Of a stretch of DNA of 64,000 nt, positions 36,005 to 47,897 are shown in pieces. This stretch comes from Styela clava (Eukaryota; Chordata; Ascidiacea; Stolidobranchia; Styelidae). Numbering within the stretch: position 1 is the first letter of the stretch; each line of letters starts with the position of its first letter. The position numbers and the translations under genes were made by a program. The stretch lies in NCBI RefSeq assembly GCF_964204865.1, contig NC_135250.1, positions 8,742,001 to 8,806,000 of the forward strand, given 5' to 3'. The notes beneath the pieces were generated by a model. The model saw only the letters and a list, made by a program, of their open reading frames with translations. It was not told the DNA's origin and did no database searches.

Positions 36005-37450
36005 TATTTCATTTTACTAAGAATTGAAAAATATTTACCGGTACTTGTATCCATGAGTATGGGACAAATTCGAGATACATATGTCAAAAACGTCGTATCT
36101 TTTATTATATTTTATATCCGAGCCACAATATCAATGCTTATTAAGATTTCAACGTGAAGTCACTATTATTTTGCTTCGACATGCCTCGCTCCACACTTTT
36201 GGAGACATGAAGTTTCTCACATAGAAAATGGAACTTTATGATGCAATAATGGAGTTCCGAATATTAGTATGATTTGATATGATCTCAGTTTTGTATGTAT
36301 GATATTTCTGCCTGCTCATTTTCGACTAATTTTACTCAAGTCACCACTAAACAGAAATCCCTATTTGTCTTGAATGTATAAATAGAGTTGTTCGGTCTCA
36401 CAATACCTATTGTTTTGCTATCAATTAGGTGATTTCACGTGAGAATAATATAACAAAAAGAAGCTACGTATACACACGAGGCGTATCATGTTTCATTTAA
36501 AACATTTATGTGGAAACCAGGGCTATCCAGCGCCACAAGTTGGTTCATTCACGTAACCGACGGCCGGATAAAGAGATTCTGAAGCGACAACTTGTTAGAC
36601 ATTCTCCAACCGACGTCTCCCGAGAAATGTCTAAACAAATTCCAGTACTATTTTTATTTGTTCTGCAAGTATTAGCCTACTTGGAAATATCATATTCAAT
36701 GATATAACAAAAACAAGAGAGCTACGCACAAATATATGGACACATTAGACCAGAGCGAATCAGTCTTTACCGGTACCTTTGACGCTACCGGTACCCTCAA
36801 AAAAGTTCTGAATTTCCAGTAGCAAGAATTTTGCAGAATCAAAACGTACAGCCAGTCATGACACTGACTAAAATCCGTGTTCCCATGGATAAAAAATAAT
36901 ACAGCAAAATTTTAGACGAAATATCAAATTTCATAGAATTCACACAAAATTTTGAAATAAATAAAAGTAATAGCCTTCTAGCGAAGAAATTAATCTTTAA
37001 CCACTGAAAATTTCAAAGCAATTGGTCCAGTATTCGAAGAGAAAAGCGATTTTTTAAAAACGTGTCAAAGAACAAGAACAACAACAACAACATAATATTG
37101 AAACGATCGTTATGGCCACTAAACGTGTCCAACAATTATATTTAATTTGAAGCAAAAATACCATTCAAATAAGTTACGTGTTTGTTTGTATGGTTACTTA
37201 ATTTACCAACTGTTGTCTCATATGCGCCACAAGTTTGTTTAAACATGGAACTCAAAATATTATATCTATTTTCGAGCAATTATGACGTCACTATAATTTA
37301 TTTACCTTATTTGATACTTTTAATATACCCTGAATCATAAAACATTTTGAAAAAATATGACTACGTAAGAAAGATTTTATGCCGCTTCCGGGAGAGCTCA
37401 GTGACAGCCAGTTGAAACGCTACGTTCCACTTGAGTAAGATCAACCAAAA
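36005..37450. other. Head-to-head spacer between the SRCR and CTL genes
   Basis: About 1.45 kb between divergent genes, so it should hold both promoters. On the minus strand atggatacaagtaccg followed by gtaaat (about 36053-36038) could be an alternative first coding exon of the SRCR gene. Other visible features are a pair of accggtacc words near 36770-36795 and an acaacaacaacaac run near 37078. No recognised control element. Confidence 0.5.
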
Positions 37451-40400
37451 ATGGCTGTCGCTGTAGCAGAGGCTGTGTCTTGTATTTTGCAGTGCATTGG
37501 TGTAGTTTGTCTTTGCATTGCTGGTATCGTAGAATGGGCTAAAAAGGCTTTTGCCGTTGTGACAAAAATAGTGACCTGTGGGCAAGGATGGCAAGGCTTT
37601 TTTATGAACTGCTTGACGTTTTTCAACTCCGAAGAGGACCCAGATTTTAAGGACTTCGATCTTCCAGAAGCAGAAAATCGAACAGTAACGGACATGCCTT
37701 CACTTGTTTTATTCATAACAGTTTTATTAGGTATGATGGCTGGAATGAACCGAGCTATAGCCTACGGAAAACCTGAAGTTTATTTTCAGGGAATTGACTC
37801 GTGGGGAAATATATGTGGATACGAAAATCTGCCCATTACGGGATCTGTATTTTCAGGAAGAGATATGACTAAATTTGACAAATTGCTTATTTTCGATTTT
37901 CTCAGTCGTTCGTCTGTTTTAACCTCTGGTGACGCCGTTGCGATGTCTGAAATACCGTTTACTACATCAATATGTGTTGAGCATTGTCCTCTTATTACAA
38001 GAACATTTGATTGCTGGGAATATCTTGGAATAAAATCTATATATCCAAACGTAATAAATGATTTGCTTTGTAGATCTGCAGAAAGAGAATTGAATACGGT
38101 GAGAATGAGAACACTCTCCTTCTCAGAACGTAACTCTCGGTGCGTACCGGACGTCGTTTCTGAATCCATATCAGTTGAAAAACAGAACAAGATGCTCAGC
38201 CTTTATTCTACGCATTGGGTTCATAACGTCATCGCCGATTGTGGCACTTGTGCCGCAGAACTAACCTGGATGACACTGATTGCTGCTGGATGTACCATGA
38301 TTTTTATCTGTGTCATACAAAGCGCCTCAGATACTATATGTTGGTTTAGCTTTTCTTCATTTACATTCGTGGGTTTAATATCTTCTATTTGTATGTGGTA
38401 TATGTATTCCGGTATTAGCGCTAACGACTCCGCAACGGTACTCTATTCCGCAGGAGAAAGCGACATAATGAACAGTGATTTTGCACCTGGAAATTTGACG
38501 GGGAACCAATGGAAACCTCACCACCTTCAAAGTCCAAAACAAACTATTTCCCGAAACTCTGTTCCACAAGCAGGGTATTCTATTGTTTTCCGTGACGCTT
38601 CAATTTATGTGACTTTTTTCACACTATTTCTCACTTTTATCTGTTGTCTTGTCGGCAAGCGCAACATGGATGCAGCGGCTGCTCTTTTTAGTATAGCGAT
38701 TCGAGCCATGATAAAAGTTCGATGGATCTACATCCTACCTGTTGTAACTCTATGTTCAGTCAGTTTTGCAGCAGGTCTATTTCTCTACACGGTAAATTTA
38801 CTGACTGCTGTGTTCAAAGACGATATAAGTATTGTTGAAGATACCATCTACAAATTCCCACGCGCTGTGATAGAGGAAGATCTTGTGTACACAAACTGGG
38901 TACTTCTTTTTGAGTTTTTAGCATTTGCCTGGCTTTTCAACTTCATTATGGCATGTCAAACGCTGATTGCGTGTTCTGCTATAGCAAGCTGGTATTTTAT
39001 AAAAGACAAAGAAGACCTGGACAGGCCATTAAGAATAGGAAGTTCTCGATTGCTGCGATGTCACTTGGGATCTGCCGCCGCTGGTGGTTTATTAGTCGGA
39101 TTCCTGGGATGGATGAGAGCTCCGTTCAGGTTAACTCTCTCGTAATTTGATATTCAGATATTAGCATATTATTATCAGGCATGTCGTAAACCAGAGGTCG
39201 GCAACCTACGGCCCGTGGGCTGGGTCCGGCCCGCGGAGTGATATATCCCGGCCCGCGACGCTTCGCTTAATTATAGTAACAAAATACCTGGTTTGACGAT
39301 AATATTCATTAAGTAACAGAATTTATTGAGCGACACGTGTGGACTAAATTATGTTATAATTTAACAAGTATAAAATTCACAATTACTCGTTTGATGAGCA
39401 TTTAATTATAATTAGACAAATGGCAAGAAAACGCAGAAAAGTTTATACTAAGTTTAATGACGCCGCAAATATTCAAATGAGATGCAATGCAATGAGGAAA
39501 TAAATGTATATTCTATTCGAGAGATGTATCACTGCTTGTTCTTTAATATAAAAAGTATCATTCGTTCGGTTTTCAACTTTCTGAAAATATGTGCGGCCCG
39601 CCACTGACTTACAATCCTTATTTTTGCCCGCGAGCGACAAAAGATTGCCGACCCCTGTCGTGAACAAATATAATACCCAGAATAGACGTTTTAGTCCCTG
39701 AATATATATCTTTCCACGAAATAGCAAGTATAGGTGTATGATTTCTTCAGACAATAATCTAATTAAGCATCTAATAAAGAAAAAGGAATTTTAATACACA
39801 ATAAATATATATACATACATATCTATCATCATATGTATATACCACTCTTTTTCAGTTTTCTTCAGTCACGGTTAAATCGGGCATTACTGAGTGGCGGGGA
39901 TGAGCCACAACCCATCGATGATTCACAACCTTATTCTGATTATTATGGGAAACCATATAGCGTCCAATATGATTACGAAAAGGGCAAAGACCAAACTTCG
40001 AAGAAAAGCATTTCAGGTGATAACGTTCCGGCGGCTTCCAAAGGACCAGAGGAGGAGCCATATTATTCTGACCGTGGAGAAGCTGAAGTAAATAGCAAAT
40101 ATTCCAAAAATTCCGCCAACACGAAATACTCAAAGTACTCCTCTGCAAGTCAGGTATTTGAGCTGATAAATTAGGAAACAATTGATTGTTTAAATTACTT
40201 TCACCCTTTGGGTTGTTCATTTTAGACACAGCCAAAGCCACCACAAAGTTTGGAGATTCCTGTCAAATATATACGTTTCGTCGCTCAATTATTTTCTCCT
40301 TGCTTTTATGTCCTGAACAACTTGTTGATTTACATAAGTGATATAAATTTCAGTATTGTTGCATTGAAAGGATCGTCTTTTATACAAGCTGGATTTGACG

Positions 40401-43400
40401 TCCGGGATATGCTAGTGAAAGACCCGGTACGTTTATATAGACAGAAAATACAAAATCATGTCATTATCACGAGACTAGTTAATGTACATCTGATGACGCT
40501 ATTTAACCTCATCTGACGACAATGTATGTTATCATTGTCAGATCTTAACGAGAATATATTGGTATGCTATACTGTAGATTGTAATTTGTAACTTCCAAAT
40601 TTGAGTATCATTTTATACACATATTAAGTTCACGACAATAGTAAAAATCGGTCTGAAAAAGAACCGTGAATAACATACTCTATTTGTTCACGTCTGTGAA
40701 TTGTATTCTTGTTTTTACCCAGTGCGTTTTTTTTTCTTCAGAGACTCAAAGGTCTTGGTGCTATTTCAAGTTTCTCCTTATTTCTTGGGAAGTTGTCTGT
40801 TGTAATCGTTGTTTTACCGTTTGGTTTTTTATTCCTGAGAAATAAAGAAGGAGTTTTTATTTACGGATATCCGCTCGCAATGAGTGCTGCAATATCATTT
40901 GTTGTTGCCCATATATTTCTCTCTTTATTCAATGCAGCCGTCGGGTAAGTTCTATGTGAAAAACTTTTATGCTTTTTATTGATATATATATTCAAAAGAT
41001 TTTCAAAGTTAATTTTCCCCTTTGGAATACCCTCTGTTACAGAACAATATTTGCGTGCTTGATGGAGGATCGTGCATTGAATGATGGATCGGTAGAGAAT
41101 CCATATTTTGGTGACGAAAAATTAATCATGAAATTTCACGAGATATTACACGTTGGCGACTCGGATGGTAAGTTTTCACGACGAGATGATACAAAAGTTC
41201 TCGTGATGTTATACGGAATCGAAATGGGCATTTGCAACTATTCTTTGTTTGACAATTTTAATTATACCAAATTAAATCTATCCTCCAACATGTAACATAC
41301 GACAACAGGCAGTATTTATTTTGCGAGAATTTTTCGATAATACATTATAAATACTAGATCAAATATACGGCTATTGAACTTCTACTTCTGTCGTAATGTA
41401 CACTTGTGATACTTTCTTCAATTACACTGGCAAAACTTTGTCTTTCCAGATGATACGCCTGATTTTCATTATGCATATGAGTTTCCTAGACCTGCAAATA
41501 GGAAAAAGGCTGCCAGAGATGCGCATCGGTTGGGATCTGAATTAGGTTCAAGCAAGGCTTATTCCAAGTGAGCTTTTCTATCTTATTTTTAAATTATTCC
41601 CAACTTATGCTGTGCACGAATCTATATAAGTTGTTCTTCAGCGAACTTTGAACCACTAAGGTAGGTGGGTGCATCATTTATTTACCGGAATATTATTCTG
41701 CCTTTTGGTAGCGAAGCTGTTGATAGTCAGCCAAAACCTAAAAAGAAAACTGCTAAGAAAAAGAAAGGTAACAAGAAAGCAGACATTGACAATATGCCGC
41801 CAGATCATTCATCGATGTTTTTGTTGATGCCAAAGAAAAACCAACCAGGGGACATGACTGAAAAATTGGTAAATGATTAATCATCAGATATTTTTAACCG
41901 AAATATGACGGAAATAGTACTAAAAACTTTTTTGTGCTTTACTCCACAGTCGTCGTCTGGACATACAACATCATACGAAGAAGTTGAAGAAAGAAAAGGT
42001 AGATAAGTAAATGAAGTACTATGTATTACGGCAAATGCACAGTTTCAGTAATCTGTTGGGTAAATCAAATTCAGCTTATTCTGTACGATGTGGCATTTCA
42101 ATTCGATCTCAAGAGTGCCGCAGTTGTGGACAAGTTGGCGCGCGGATAGTAATAAGCACCAATTATATTTAGTTTGTTGTCATGTTGAACTTTTTTAGTC
42201 ACCTAAAGGAATGCAAGTATTTGTTAGGTTTTTGGATGTAGTATCTTATTTATTGACAGTTCGGAAAGCAAAGAAGGAAAAGCGACATACTACTCAAACC
42301 AAGTTACAACATGAGAAAAGACAGACAAAGGATGAAAATTCTGTTTATTCAGATAGTTATTCAACCAGATCTCACAGGCACAGGTAATTTGGTAGAAACA
42401 GTGACACGAAATTATGAGACTATTGAAAAAATCTTTTGATGATCGACTGGAGTTTGATCTCGTGCGGAAGCCTTTCCAATTTTTTTTATAGAAATATGAT
42501 TATTATAGAAACATCTCCGTGGAATACAACCAATTTTATTTGTATTTATGTGAGAACTGGGTAGTGTTCAATAATATAACAATAAACGTTAGGGGCAGAA
42601 TAATTTACTTTGTTCATAAATGCTCCAACTTTCGGGATGAATTCACCATGTATTGAGCACTTAACATGCTAATACGCCAATGACTGTGAATAAGTTTTTC
42701 AAACTTTTTAGCGCCATAATATATACATTTTAATATAATTTTTACTATTATTCACAAAGGCATAGTAAAAGGCATCATTATGCAGATGATCACAGACATC
42801 GAGAAAGTCGATCATATTCAGGATCGGGAGGAAGTGGAGGCCTATTGGGAAACTTGTTTGGCGCAGTTGCAAATAGAAGAAATCAAGATAATGAGGTTCG
42901 TATTTTAGTTTAGATAAATTCTAGCCTTTAGTATAAAAACAAGGCATGCTATTATTTGTTATATTTTGTACCTGACCGCATAACTTTCGATTCCAGTTAT
43001 TTAAGATTGTTCTATTTCTGGAGATTGATTTGTTCTACAAAACTGATAACATATAAAATCAAGTCTTAAAATAAAAAGACTTGTTGAGTCAATTCAAAGT
43101 CGAGTACGAACTCAATTTGGAAGGTCTGACATCACGACTAACAATATACTGCTGGATTGGTTAACAGGGGGATAAGTTGGCCATGTATACAATATTGATT
43201 AACACTCAAATGATGTTATGAATATTTTCATACGGAATATCCTAAAAGTTCAGAAAAGTCCAAAGTAGGGAGAATTGTATTATTCGTCTGTAATAGGATA
43301 GTGATGGTGGATTTGGTGGCTTTGATGACTTTGGAGGTGACGATGATGATGACGGAGGTGGCGACGATGATGACGGAGGAGATGATATGGGAGGAGAAGA

Positions 43401-46400
43401 AAATAAAAAAGTATGCTTTTCAAATAACTCGAGCTTTCGTTTTTAATACTATAGCGTAATTCAGTGCTCGTTTTTTTGTTAGTTAAGACTTGGATGTTTT
43501 AATAGAAAAAAGACAAAAAGAAGGATAAAGAAAAAAAAGAAAAAGATAAGAAGAAGGATAAGAAAAAGGAAAAGAAAGAAAAAGATAAAAAGAGTAAGAA
43601 GGATAAAAAGGAAAAGAATAAAAAAGAAAAGGATACCAAGGGAAAGGATAAAAAAGAAAAAGATAAAAAGGGGAATGATAAAAATAAAAAAGAAAGTAAG
43701 GAGAAAGACAAAAAAGGAAAGGGGAAGGACAAGGCTGAGAAGACCAAGGACAAGAAAGATAAGGACAAGACTAAAACGAAAGACAAAAATAAACAAAAAA
43801 CTGACAAGAAGAAAAATAAGAAAGACAAACCGAAAAAAGACAAGCCCGAGAAGAAACAAAAGACAGGTAAATAGATGATGAAATAACTTGAATTCACACA
43901 AGACTATTTATCTATTTTCGTTAATGATTTTAGGCTAGTGGATCCTTTAACGTGAATCACGAAGACCTATATGCTACATAAGTGTCATTGCACACTAACA
44001 AATTTTTTTTGTAAAGTTTTGCTCTTGAATTCATCTTCATGTAAATATACGAGAAATGGATTCAAGATAGCTGAATACTCTCTATATTTTAGGCAAGATT
44101 CAGCCTGCCGCCAAGTTTATTTCTGATATGATATTTAAAGTTTTTAAGTATTGAAGATAAAAATTCATTTTTCAGATAAAAGTGGGAAGAAGACAAAGGA
44201 TGGGAAATCAGACAAAATAAAGGACAAACCATCCAAAAAAGCCAAACCAACGAAAAAAGACAAGGGCAAAACTCCGAAGGCAAAACCCAAAAAAGCTCCA
44301 AAATCTGCCAAGCCAAAAGGGAAAGCGGGTAAAATGAAAAAACCTAAATTAGGAAAAGGCAAGAAGCCAAAACTTGGAAAGGGTAAAAAACCGAAATTGG
44401 GGAAAATGAAAAAACCCAAAATGAAGAAACCCAAACTTGGCAAAATGAAGAAACCTAAAATGAAAAAACCCAAACTCGGCAAAATGAAAAAGCCTAAAAT
44501 GGGCAAAATGAAAGGATTTAAGAAGCCTAAAATGGGAAAAATGAAGGGTTTCAAGAAGCCGAAAATGGGCAAAATGAAAGGTTTCAAAAAGCCTAAAATG
44601 GGAAAAATGAAAGGATTCAAAAAGCCTAAAATGGGCAAGATGAAGGGGTTTAAAAAACCTAAAATGGGGAAAATGAGAGGTATGAAAAAACGAAGAATGG
44701 GTAAAATGAAAGGCTTCAAAAAACCAAAGATGAGAAAAATGAAAGGCCCAAAAATGAAAGGCGGTGGTAAAATGAGGGGAGGCATGAAAGGAGGCGGTAG
44801 GAAGATGGGTGGGGGTATGAGAGGAGGAGGTGGTGGTAAAATGGGTGGTGGAGGAGGAATGGGTAAAATGAAAGGAGGAAAGATGGGGAAAATGGCAAAA
44901 GTTGGAAAAGGACTTGGAATGGCCGGAGCAGTTATCGGTGGCGCAGAGGGAGCAGCAAATATTGGAAATGCGATGTTACGCATCACTGGCAAGAAAGAAG
45001 CTTTCAATGATAAAGTTAACGATGTGACATTTGGAACCAGAAAACGAGCGAAGGCAGCTACAGCGATGCAGACAATCATGGGAGGCGGCGGAGGTGAGTT
45101 TTTCGATTGTTTGTCTTGCTATTGAGCACATGGGCTCTATGGCCTAGCATGGTCTTAACAATGTTGGTGTTGCATGATATGATAGATAGTCGGGGTTTAA
45201 CTCACATGCACCCCACATTAACCAAGATTCCGGTATTCCCATAAATAGTAACCCCACACTTATTAGTGACTGCTAGTAAAGAGCATACTTTGAAGTAGGG
45301 GCATAAAACACTTCAGAGAGATCTGGAGATTGCACAAATGCGCTAACTATATCTTCACTCGAGAACCCCGAATCAACCAAATACGTACAGGTATTAACTA
45401 GAAATCATCATATTCATACCCACTTTCCCTTATTACAATGAAAACCATGCAATGACAATTTATTGAGATTGCAAATTACCTAGTCTGCGAGTCCCAAAGC
45501 GAAACCCGAACATACTTAATCACTTTTGTAATTCATCAGGGTTCAATTCGTGGACCTGCATTGTTGAGGATATCATCAATAAGTTTCTGAATAATCTTAT
45601 TTGTCATTGACTTATTTGTGCTGACAACGCAACTCTATGCTCGTCTCAATGCCAAGTCCGATAAATAGCACCGTTTAAAACTAGATCAATTTTTAAAAGC
45701 GGACTCGATCTTGGTCTCCGATTGCGGTTGATTTGGAATGAATATATGGCGTCTCGAAATGTGTCAATAAATGTTTGATCATTTTTCTAAGCTCGTCGAT
45801 ATTTGTCCCGTGAACGGATACTTCATATGTACAATTTAATAATACGTCCTTGTCATATTTGTTGGCTGTTAGCTCTCATCCGTTTACCGCCAGTCTACCC
45901 ACCCGACAAAATAAAACTATTATGATAAAATTTTTCCCACCAATAACTTCTGCTATGTGGAATTTATTGCCCATAGTTGTTTCCCGGTTGTTTTGGCTGT
46001 TTCAAGTCTCGCTTCAATCGGTGCTTTCTAACGCTTAATGTACGGTAATAATCCTGTAGTAGCTTTTGCACTTCATTGGCCGCCTGTAACTTCGGTAAAG
46101 GGTCAGTACTTTTCGAGTGAGTGCCGGTGAATCTGCTTTGATTTGAAAAAAAAACGCGTTACAAACACGCAATCGAAGCCGATTTCTGTATTGCAACATA
46201 GTTATGATCAGTGGTGGGATTCAGCCGGTTCGCACCGGTTCTATAGAATCGTCTCACAGAATTTTATGAGATCAGCAAACCGGTTAGCATTACTGGTTAC
46301 TGTCAATGTTCTGTTTGTGATAGAACCGGCTGAAAAAATTAACTTTTGTGAAGGAACCGGCTGACAAAAAATTGAATTCCACCACTGGTTATGATCGTAT

Positions 46401-46623
46401 TTCCTCCTGCGTTGTCTATGCCGCCAATGAATTACTTTACTGCAATATTGTATTCGAAGGTTTGCGTCAAGCAATGCAAGATGTAGATGCACAATTTGAT
46501 GAAATGGAGGCGGAACAGAAACGTGAGAGAAAGCGACAACGAAAACAAGAGAAACGTGAAAAGGCGAATATGCAAAATCTCTTGCAACAGAGACTGATGG
46601 CACGAAAAAGACAACGACCCTGA
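37451..46623 (+). CDS. SLC44/CTL-like transporter with giant Lys/Gly-rich repeat tail
   Basis: Exons: 37451-39129, 39856-40153, 40226-40426, 40742-40944, 41043-41167, 41450-41567, 41712-41868, 41950-41998, 42260-42383, 42760-42895, 43297-43410, 43506-43866, 44176-45093, 46460-46623. All are GT/AG with matching phase; 4647 nt, 1548 residues. The first about 870 residues are a choline transporter-like protein: RTVTDMPSLVLF before the first family helix, IDSWGNICGYEN (CTL1-like), ICVEHCP in the large loop, a run of helices, LRCHLGSAAAGG, FLGKLSVVIVVLP and ACLMEDRALNDGS. Family members are about 650-720 residues with both ends cytosolic. An extra hydrophobic N-terminal segment of about 76 residues and a Tyr-rich insert (exon 2) are unusual. 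After exon 6 the frame continues through a basic linker, a Ser/His/Arg segment, an Asp/Gly stretch, a 120-residue exon with about 68 Lys, a KPK/GKMK repeat exon, and a charged helical end. Substrate unknown; choline is only the family default. Confidence 0.85.
39192..39657. mobile_element. hAT MITE (cagaggtcggcaacct) in CTL intron 1
   Basis: Starts cagaggtcggcaacctacgg and ends aaaagattgccgacccctg, inverted ends of the widespread 'CAGGGGTCGGCAA' hAT group, with GC-rich ggcccgcg segments at both sides. The flanking octamers tcgtaaac and tcgtgaac match at 7 of 8. Length 466 bp, no coding capacity. Confidence 0.85.
43297..45093 (+). other. Region encoding the low-complexity charged tail of the CTL-like protein
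   Basis: Three exons: 43297-43410 encodes an acidic Asp/Gly block (DDFGGDDDDDGGGDDDD), 43506-43866 encodes Lys-Asp/Lys-Glu alternation, and 44176-45093 encodes KPKLGKGK and MGKMKGFKKPK repeats, then Gly-Met-Lys and a small-residue segment GMAGAVIGGAEGAANIG. The sharp acidic-then-basic order and strong strand asymmetry (A/G-rich plus strand) are obvious. Long open frames on the opposite strand here are by-products of that composition. Confidence 0.8.
44499..44729 (+). repeat. 33-bp coding tandem repeat, seven units (MGKMKGFKKPK)
   Basis: Units start at 44499, 44532, 44565, 44598, 44631, 44664 and 44697, exact 33-bp spacing. The first five encode the identical 11 residues although Gly, Lys, Phe and Pro codons differ in the third base. 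Unit six is diverged (MGKMRGMKKRR); unit seven returns to the consensus. The preceding exon sequence has shorter KPKLGKGK and KPKMKKPKLGKMK relatives. Confidence 0.9.
46209..46387. mobile_element. 179-bp hAT MITE with exact target duplication, last CTL intron
   Basis: Starts cagtggtgggattcagccgg and ends gaattccaccactg; the octamer gttatgat flanks it exactly (46201-46208 and 46388-46395). The interior repeats aaccggctga words. It sits 72 bp before the final CTL exon and must be spliced out for the model given. Confidence 0.9.
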
Positions 46624-46999
46624 AGTTAATATTTACATTCCTATTATGTTTCCGGTTGTTTATGTTTACATGATTTGAAAGAACTATAAATCTTGTTTAG
46701 AAAAAACCAAAATTAAACGTTTAATACGCATTTCTTGCAAAGTTCGGAGAGCACATACTTGGGCTTTAATACGGAAAATTGAAGTGTTGTGAAGTCGTCA
46801 TTTAGTGATTTACTTCGGTGGGATGATTTTCGACATAATGTCACTCCTAGTATTATATTCATGACATGATATGTTTTCATTTTCAATCCTTGTCGATATT
46901 CAACACCGATTAACATAGAGAAGCGTCCTTAGAATTAACAGCATTCAGTTTTTTGTACCAATACATAGATTGGTGAACGACTGATAGCAATGCTTGCTA

Positions 47000-47005
47000 A
47001 ATAAA
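47000..47005 (+). terminator. Candidate CTL polyadenylation signal
   Basis: AATAAA about 380 bases after the CTL stop codon and before the next plus-strand gene. Confidence 0.45.
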
Positions 47006-47897
47006 GAGGCTCGCGAAAATCAAATTTAGCAAGTTTAACTTTAATTATCAAAAATGGTTACTTTACTCGTTGAAGCGCTATCAACGAATAATCCCAATTC
47101 TATAGATAGGAAAATAAACGCTTAATTATAACATTTATACAGACCTTCCGCCATTTCCAAGTTCAAATGAGCTTATGCGTCTAGACTCTAGAGACTTATA
47201 TATATAGCTTTGTATTGAAAGGCTATGTAGGAAGCCCCTGATGAATGAAGTGACGCCGTATCGAATAGCTCAATACAAATCTCATTATTGTATGTCAGTA
47301 AGCGGAACCACACAGCGCTGCGCGTACCACCTTTTGTGAAATGTACATTCGATATAAAGCCCATGTCTGCGAGACGGTATCGTGTCACGAGCTGAAATAA
47401 AGATAACAACACCTTTTTCGATACTTTAATATACATTTGCTATGGCATCATGTAACTATATTCATCCATTGAATGATCAATGAACAGGATTGCGATGTGT
47501 AATTAGTTTGCTTCACAGACAAATACAGCATAGAGTAAACAGGAAGGTTCATAAACAGTTAAGAATATTGACTTTGGTTGAAATGTAGGTTTCGTAGATT
47601 GGTAATACGAAAGTGAAATTGGGCAGCGAGGAAGTATTATGTCGCCTAGGTATGCTATGAATTCACAGTTCCAGGAAGTAGTATCTACTACTCTGTCAGC
47701 AGCACACCGAGACTGTATCTTTAGTGAGTCAAATTATATTATGAATAAAACATTGAATTACGTCACGATAACGCCTGCAATAGCACAAGCACATGATTTA
47801 CTATTGCTACATTTGGCAGAAACGGATTGCCAACAGTTTATACTTGGCATAGTTTTAAGTTATGTATAAGCCCCATAAAACATAACAACAACAAGTT

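Noticed and set aside
36510-36707. 65-codon frame starting METRAIQRHK in the SRCR-CTL spacer
   Set aside because: No homology seen, no transcript signals, and start by an alternative codon.
43479-43901. Hydrophobic minus-strand open frames of 130-140 codons
   Set aside because: Shadow of the AAA/AAG/GAT-rich exon 43506-43866; the apparent membrane protein is an artefact of composition.
44165-45079. 304-codon open frame on the minus strand inside the Lys-rich exon
   Set aside because: It is the complement of the A/G-rich repeat exon; it reads as Pro/Phe/Leu/Ile repeats with no family match, and the plus-strand splice model and synonymous drift identify the real frame.
47639-47869. 76-codon frame before the ligase-like gene
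   Set aside because: Could be an upstream exon, but it does not join in phase to 47898 through visible splice sites and resembles nothing known.
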